Positions 58,500 through 64,000 of a stretch of DNA of 64,000 nt are shown here, one piece after another (positions within the stretch are counted from its first letter, which is position 1; each line of letters begins with the position of its first letter). The position numbers were made by a program, and so were the translations under genes. Under the pieces are notes generated by a model that was given only the letters and a program-made list of their open reading frames with translations, was not told where the DNA came from and ran no database searches. Origin of the DNA: Ascaphus truei (taxonomy: Eukaryota > Chordata > Amphibia > Anura > Ascaphidae); assembly GCA_036426205.1 (NCBI GenBank), contig CM071570.1, positions 7,767,747 through 7,831,746 on the forward strand. The letters run 5' to 3'.

Positions 58500-58800
58500 G
58501 GTTCCAGCCAATGTTAAGAGCTCTCTCATACACGCAAGGAGAGAGAGGGGTGAACACAGGTTCCAGAGAGAGTCCTATTTCCTCGCAGTTCAGCTGTAGA
58601 AGTTGGCATCAGCGTTCTTGCTAGGGGGGGCGTTGACTCCAGTCGTCCATCATCACGACGTCTTACATCATCCATCATGGAACTTCAACTCAATACCTCA
58701 ACGCATTTCACGTGTATGACGCTTCATCAGTGGGTGAGTTATTGGCTCCCGGAGTGGCTATATTTATAGAAATCCATATTGAAGCCTAAACCAATAGGAT
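58500..58800 (-). mobile_element. Probable Penelope terminal region
   Basis: Carries a decayed hammerhead on the minus strand (58733-58696). No RT coding remains nearby. Confidence 0.45.
58696..58733 (-). ncRNA. Degenerate hammerhead ribozyme
   Basis: On the minus strand: CTGATGA (58730-58724, perfect box), a stem II candidate GCGT...ACGT around CATAC, GAAA, TGCGTT and GAGG, in the same order and spacing as at 44385-44424. The 5' stem I strand is CCCA instead of CCTC, so stem I pairs poorly and activity is doubtful. Confidence 0.5.
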
Positions 58801-58971
58801 GGGTATCCTTCCGCCATTCAAACTAACCTTACTCAAAAACTTACATAAATGATGCCATAAAACCCACAGTAAAGTATACTTCACATAGTTTTAGCCACAT
58901 AAATGTAATCTTTAATCATATATTTATACAAAAGAGAGATATGGCATCTACTGTGTGTGTGGTGCGTTATC

Positions 58972-59400
58972 TGTGGCTCACAGGAGGCCTGAACCTTCAC
59001 TACTGGGATTCTGGGGTGTACCTGATTCGATGGGTGACAGCGCCTCCACCTGCGCTGGATCCTAACTATGTGGGATAGCCCCGTGCAGGACCATATCTGT
59101 CCAATACACACTGATGCAGTAAAACAATAGCAATTTACAATATACATAGAAACAATCATAAACAATAGCACCATTACTGCAATACTAGGCCTTGCAGTGC
59201 CGCAACCCCTCACCGTGCCTTCCCAACAACGTGTCCACACCTCTGCAGGGTTTACCCCAATGTACTGGGGTGCTCCGGGCACCAGACCATGCCAGTGTCC
59301 ACAGAATCAATCACCCACCCAAGTGTGTGAGACAGCACTGCCCCACTAGCCCGTCAATAGTTGGGGCAGTTGGTGAGATGAAGTACCTACTGGGTGTGTC
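58972..59400 (-). mobile_element. LTR fragment, family of 14.7 and 27.6 kb
   Basis: Shares TCTGGGGTGTACCTGATTCG, GACAGCGCCTCCACCTG and a GTGTCCACAG block with the other minus-orientation LTRs. The right end is not found, so it is probably truncated. Confidence 0.5.
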
Positions 59401-60398
59401 CACACCCAGGTGCGCAAATTATGCAGATGGGATCCACAGATCCGATGATGAACTGCAACGCCTCTGCCTCTACGGTGGGTGGGTACCTCCTTGATGGTAC
59501 CACCTTAATGATCTCTTTGGCACAGATGGATGATCTGGTCCCATATGAGAAAATAATGTCTTCTATATTAACAAACATGGAATTCTGAATAGTGGCCGAG
59601 ATTTTATAACTATTGGATCATGTGACTTATATGGAAGGATCCCTTAGGATGTGAGTTTAGAAATAGCCCTCTATTTAATATGCATGGAGAAATATGAGGA
59701 CACTGATTATATTGTTCATATGGGGGGGAGTGCGCTACATATATTATAGGTTAAACTGTTAAAACTCTATGTATTAGAGATGTATGCTCTCTGATTGGTC
59801 AAAATTCTAAGCATTAGTCATTCAGTAATGGCCTGGAATTTTTGGCATCTTGCCAAGTTTTTATTTCCAGATAATCAGCTTTCACTTGTCTGAGAAGCTC
59901 TCAGACAGGAGAGGTGATTGGGCAGGAGGCAACAGCCAGACAGTGACTCCTCCCCCTCCCTCCCTGCATGTAGAGAACTCCACTTTAGAACCCTGTAAAG
60001 AGGGAGAGTTAGTGTGTGTGTCTGTCCATATTCAGGATTTGTGTGTGCGTATATAGCTGCAGAGTTTGTATTTGTGTGTGTGTGTACAGTAGCTGCATAG
60101 TTTGTGTGTATCATTATTTTCTCATATTATTGTTGTTAAACAGGTGCCAATTCTATTAACTCATTCAAACCATTTGGAGATTTGGTTTGCAATGCAAAAA
60201 TCCAAAACTGCTCCCTTTGCAACAATCGCAGTTCTCTATTTCCCCTCCTAGGAACTTTGGGGATAACCTCTAAACTTTTAAAATTGAGGTTCATAGATTG
60301 GCCATCGTGGTAATCTAGAAGGTGTGTGCCAAGTTCTGAATTTTTTTGCCACTCACCATGTGGCGGTTGGCATTTCTGATATCACTAATGTGATATTA

Positions 60399-60799
60399 CA
60401 GATCTGAAACCCTACTTACATTTCCAATTCAATGACTTACATCCCCATTTAAAAAAACAGGAATATGCCGACCTTCAAAAGCTTTTATATATACACAGAT
60501 GCAGCAACCGTTATTACAACCTCTGATGTTGTCACTCCATTGATTCAATTAATAAGCACCTTCTCCTGCTGGTGCGTTATGCATGTCCTGCTGCAACGCA
60601 CCAGCTGGAGTTATTATAACAGCTGCTACATCTGTAGATATGGTGCAAATGTCTTGACAGCAACTTAACTGAAGTTTAACATTCTCCTAGCTTTCTTCCA
60701 AACCATAACCACAGCATCGAAAGTAATGAACAAAGCATCTATTTTTTAATAAAGAATACCCACTGACAATATTTGTCTTGCTTCCAATGAACATTATAT
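60399..60799 (+). repeat. Duplicated block, copy B (with a MITE)
   Basis: Direct repeat of 57922-58334, about 2.5 kb away, with scattered small changes. Its MITE is at about 60485-60640 (CACAGATGCAGCAACCGTTA...AACAGCTGCTACATCTGTAG). Confidence 0.85.
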
Positions 60800-61079
60800 A
60801 ATCACCCCAAATATTTTAAGCTCTTGGCTATCAGTATACTGCATTGACATATTCCCACTTTGCCAGATACAGTATGGGAGAAATAAAAGTGGAAATTGGC
60901 AGTGACGATTAGCCTGACATCTTGAGTTATTTACATAAAATAAAATAAACGCATTCTATGTAAATTCTTTCCACTAATACCAGATACTGTAGTGCACACG
61001 GTTATTCTAACACAAACAGTGGCAATCGCCAAAAAGACCCAGGTACACCCAGGTACATGCTGGACACATGCCTTAAACT

Positions 61080-61240
61080 TGCCTAAACTAGACCAGCATT
61101 TCTGCGTTGATTAATGGCCCATCAGATTAACAGCGGCGTCCCTGGCAGTCCCATTCAAACTGAATGGGACTGCCATGGACCCCAGCTGTGTTAATCCTAT
61201 GGGTCATTAGTCAATGCAGAAATGCCTTAAACTTTCCTTA
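61080..61240. mobile_element. Palindromic MITE, family of 41.1 kb
   Basis: Arms 61096-61160 and 61161-61228 around CCCATTCAAACTGAATGGG. Shares TAATGGCCCATC and GATTAACA blocks with 41100-41372. Confidence 0.75.
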
Positions 61241-61537
61241 AACTAGCCAGGTTACACCCAGCACATACCCTGAATGTAACCGGGTTAGTTTAAGACAAGC
61301 TTTAGAATACTCGTGGTCTCGTCTGTACATGCTGGTACACTAGCTATGTTGCAATTCACCTTTTCAACCTGTGGAAGGGTGTACCTGTTTAAAAAATATT
61401 CTGCTTTAGAGGCAGTATACTGTAGATACAGAAATACAATAGAAACATTTTTTTTTTTCACCAGAAATATATACGTGTATATTTTATTTTAAGGGTGATT
61501 GGATATTTCTAAAGAAGCTGATTACACTGATTGCTTA

Positions 61538-62318
61538 TGTAATGCCCCTATCTACCCGGATACACAGATAGGGTGTAGATAACATAACATTGTCTCTGAT
61601 GTTTCCTTGACAGGGTTCAGACCGGTCCTGATAGAGTGTTGTCTAAGTGGGTTACCTTTGATCTCACGGTCTTCTCTCTTCGTGGTTCAGGCCAAGGCTG
61701 TAGTAGAGTGAATAAGTGAACAGGCCGGCAGGAACTTTTCAAGCACACACTTCTTTATTGGGTGCAACAGTATTTCAATAGATCCATCCGGAAAGGTTTT
61801 CAGTGCATCACACATACAGCGTTTCTATAGGTCCAGCAGGACAGGTTCTCAGTGTATCAACACATACTTTCCATCCTCCTCCAGACAGGAGTTCCATGTA
61901 GGCAAACCCTACACTCAGGAACTCATCCCTTTCTGGGAACTTCACAAAGGGGAAGCTTCTTTTACCCCTTAGGCTTGCTGCACTTAGTGAATCCCTGCAG
62001 TCAGGGATTCCTCCAGCGGTCTGTTCACCAAACCCCTGTGTAGAACTAGGAACTCCCTGTAAGCTGACGGAGTCACATATTTATTCCAGGGGAGAGGCCA
62101 ACCCCCTTTGCCCCAGTAACTGAGCACATCTGCCTGTAGCAAAGGCCACTCATCCTGCACATGACTCCAGCATCTTACAGACAGGATGTGCCTGAAACTG
62201 TAACAATATAACATAACTACGGATGTGATCTCACCTGCCTAGGCTGGTGACTGACTAACCCTGGCACTGCCTGCAGCTTACCAGGGCTGACATGCAGGGC
62301 AAGGGGAAGGGTGCTACA
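61538..62318 (-). mobile_element. Solo LTR, minus orientation, perfect 4-bp TSD
   Basis: 781 bp, TGTAGC...ATTACA on the minus strand, flanked by ctta (61534-61537 and 62319-62322). A minus-strand AATAAA lies near 61753. Same end pattern as the full element at 31404-36663. Confidence 0.9.
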
Positions 62319-62778
62319 CTTAGATAACTTTTTTTGCCCTCTGTATGTGTATGCCTTTTTTAATGGGGTCTATAAGAAGCTACAATCTGTAAAAATAGTT
62401 TCTAACCGTCTTCTAATATCTTCAGTAGGAATAGTTTGTCTGACAAAATAATTAGTTTACCGCTGGTAACTAAGTAACGAGGAAAAGCAAAAATATAACT
62501 TCCGTCACAAATTAGAAAACATATTTTTGGTAGACGTTCCTGCAATGTTTACAGTTAGATCTCCGATTATATTAAAAGATTTTTTAAAACAGTATAAGAG
62601 AATGTAAAAAACAAAAAAACAGGCGCTTACCCCAAGTCACGATTCAGAGGTGAAAAACAAACTTAAAATAAAATAAATAACAAAGCCAGCAAATGTGATC
62701 TCCAAAATACCAAGAGGTGGCCTTCAATCCCCTATGCTTCAACCCAATGGAGGGATCATCCAAATCCCTTATAGAAAC

Positions 62779-63030
62779 ATGGAAACAGAAAAAAATAGGG
62801 GAGAAAGGGGTTAACAGAAAAAAATAAGGGAGCAAGGGGTACATCACAGATACCAATACGAATTCATACTTACACAAGGCCGTGTAAGTTTATTATTGAT
62901 ATCATTAATACATCAGTTCCATTTGTCCCTTAACAGGGGTGACCAGCCCTGCTGTATTTCTTTCATCAACTGTATATTTTTAGCTGGAAAGTGTTAACCC
63001 CTTGCTCCCCTATTTTTTTCTGTTTCCAAG
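62779..63030. repeat. Inverted repeat, about 40-bp arms, spaced
   Basis: GGAAACAGAAAAAAATAGGG followed by GAGAAAGGGGTTAACA (62782-62815) is inverted at 62993-63028. A second direct half-copy follows the left arm at 62813-62840. Probably a MITE remnant. Confidence 0.65.
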
Positions 63031-63104
63031 TATAAGAGAATGGCCTAGATAATATATATCAATTTTTCAGTAATCCTCTCTGTGTCTTCTTATAAGACAT
63101 CCTA

Positions 63105-63895
63105 AATCTGTTATATGAAGGATTTGTTTAATGAACCTGGCCATGTTATGTTATATTTACTTTATAGGAACAAATCCTTCCTAAGTCTGCTGGTCAGAAA
63201 GCGTATCACACAGCAGATGCTCATGCCAATTATCGACTATGGGGACATAGTTTACCACTTGGCACCCCAAACCCACCTTAGCAAACTTGATACCCTCTAA
63301 AATTCGATATGCCATTTTGTTCTCCAATGCAACTACAACACACATCACTGCGAAATGCTCAAAGAACTAGATTGGTCATCACTTGAGTCTAGGCGCAAGT
63401 TCATCTTTCCTGTCTTGCCTTCAAATACTTTCTGGGCAAGCTACCCATCAATCTGAACAAGCTCTTCACCCCTACCACATGCAGCACCTATCATCTGAGA
63501 TCTGACTCCAAAAGACTGTATATGGTCCCAAGGCTCAACAAAGTATCAGGTTGCTCCTCCTTCTCTTACTGTGCACCCCATAACTGGAACAATCTACTGG
63601 AGACTCTCACAGCCACCACCAGTCTAAGTTCTTTCAAAACTAAAGCTGTCTCACATTTTAATCTGGTCTGTAAAAGTTACATATGCTTATAATACAGTAT
63701 ATATTCTCTAACTGTGCATGCTATGTCTTGTATATAATGTATACCCTGTTCACTTATGTAACTATGTATTTGTAACCATGTATTATTTCTCATCATCATT
63801 CTATGCCCAGGACATACGTGAAAACGAGAGATAACTCTCAATGTATTACCTCCTGGTAAAACATTTTATAAATAAATAAATAATATATATGTTGT
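63105..63895 (+). mobile_element. Rex1-like LINE 3' end, broken
   Basis: The RT C-terminal region reads QMLMPIIDYGDIVYHLAPQT then LSKLDTL, stop, NTHHCEMLKELDWSSLESRR after a break, and further pieces to about 63660. The 3' UTR ends CCTCCTGGTAAAACATTTTA then TAAATAAATAAATAA, a short tandem tail as in Rex1/Babar LINEs. It is 5'-truncated. The clade assignment is from memory. Confidence 0.7.
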
Positions 63896-64000
63896 TTTTC
63901 TCTCTCTTTCTGTCTTTTTCTGGCCTATTTGGTGACACAGATGTAATATTTATGCCTAGTTTGGCATCTAAAGAATGGTTTCAGAATAACCAAATACTAC

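Overview
The window looks like a piece of a large, repeat-rich vertebrate genome, most likely an amphibian and probably a frog or toad. It has one confidently recognisable host coding exon, at the left edge on the minus strand. This is the last coding exon of LRFN2 (SALM1), with the end of the FN3 domain, one membrane helix, a conserved cytoplasmic tail and a C-terminal ESTV PDZ ligand. Its splice acceptor is at 3170/3171. No upstream LRFN2 exon (LRR, Ig, most of FN3) was seen up to 64000, so almost everything from 3171 rightward is probably the last LRFN2 intron, at least about 60.8 kb long. The amphibian call rests on inference: the LRFN2 divergence, the mix of CR1, Penelope-like, Rex1-like, Tc1/mariner, hAT and LTR elements, and many palindromic MITEs.

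Layout. 1-3169: LRFN2 3' end and downstream sequence. 3.2-14.5 kb: intron with a foldback (5.3 kb), solo LTRs (5.67-6.43 and about 8.9-9.7 kb), a minisatellite (6.9 kb), a Tc1 fragment (7.4 kb), a tRNA-derived SINE (7.85 kb), a Penelope RT fragment between inverted repeats (10.2-11.4 kb) and a hAT MITE inside a long palindrome (12.6-13.2 kb). 14.6-26.2 kb: three solo LTRs (14.7, 17.5, 21.5 kb) and a modular palindromic MITE (25.1-26.2 kb). 27.1-37.2 kb: a plus-strand CR1 LINE broken by a solo LTR, a GC-rich MITE and a complete 5.26-kb LTR retrotransposon with two long ORFs and no visible pol. 41.1-46.9 kb: a Penelope RT, then a minus-strand CR1 split by a hAT that is itself split by a Penelope 3' end carrying a well-formed hammerhead ribozyme. 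48.4-51.2 kb: a decayed five-exon Tc1/mariner transposase gene on the minus strand, followed by a degenerate forkhead-domain fragment (51.9-52.4 kb). 52.4-64 kb: microsatellites, solo LTRs, a near-perfect 155-bp-arm palindrome, duplicated MITE blocks and a Rex1-like LINE 3' end.

The only working gene supported here is LRFN2. The most interesting material is in the mobile elements: the pol-less LTR element with two uncharacterised ORFs; two insertions bounded by 13-14 bp direct repeats that each begin with a near-perfect hairpin with a 6-nt loop; the hammerhead in a Penelope element; the transposase pseudogene whose intron boundaries still rejoin the protein; and a strong apparent excess of the 7-mer TACTGTA/TACAGTA. 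All calls were made by reading; no database search was run.
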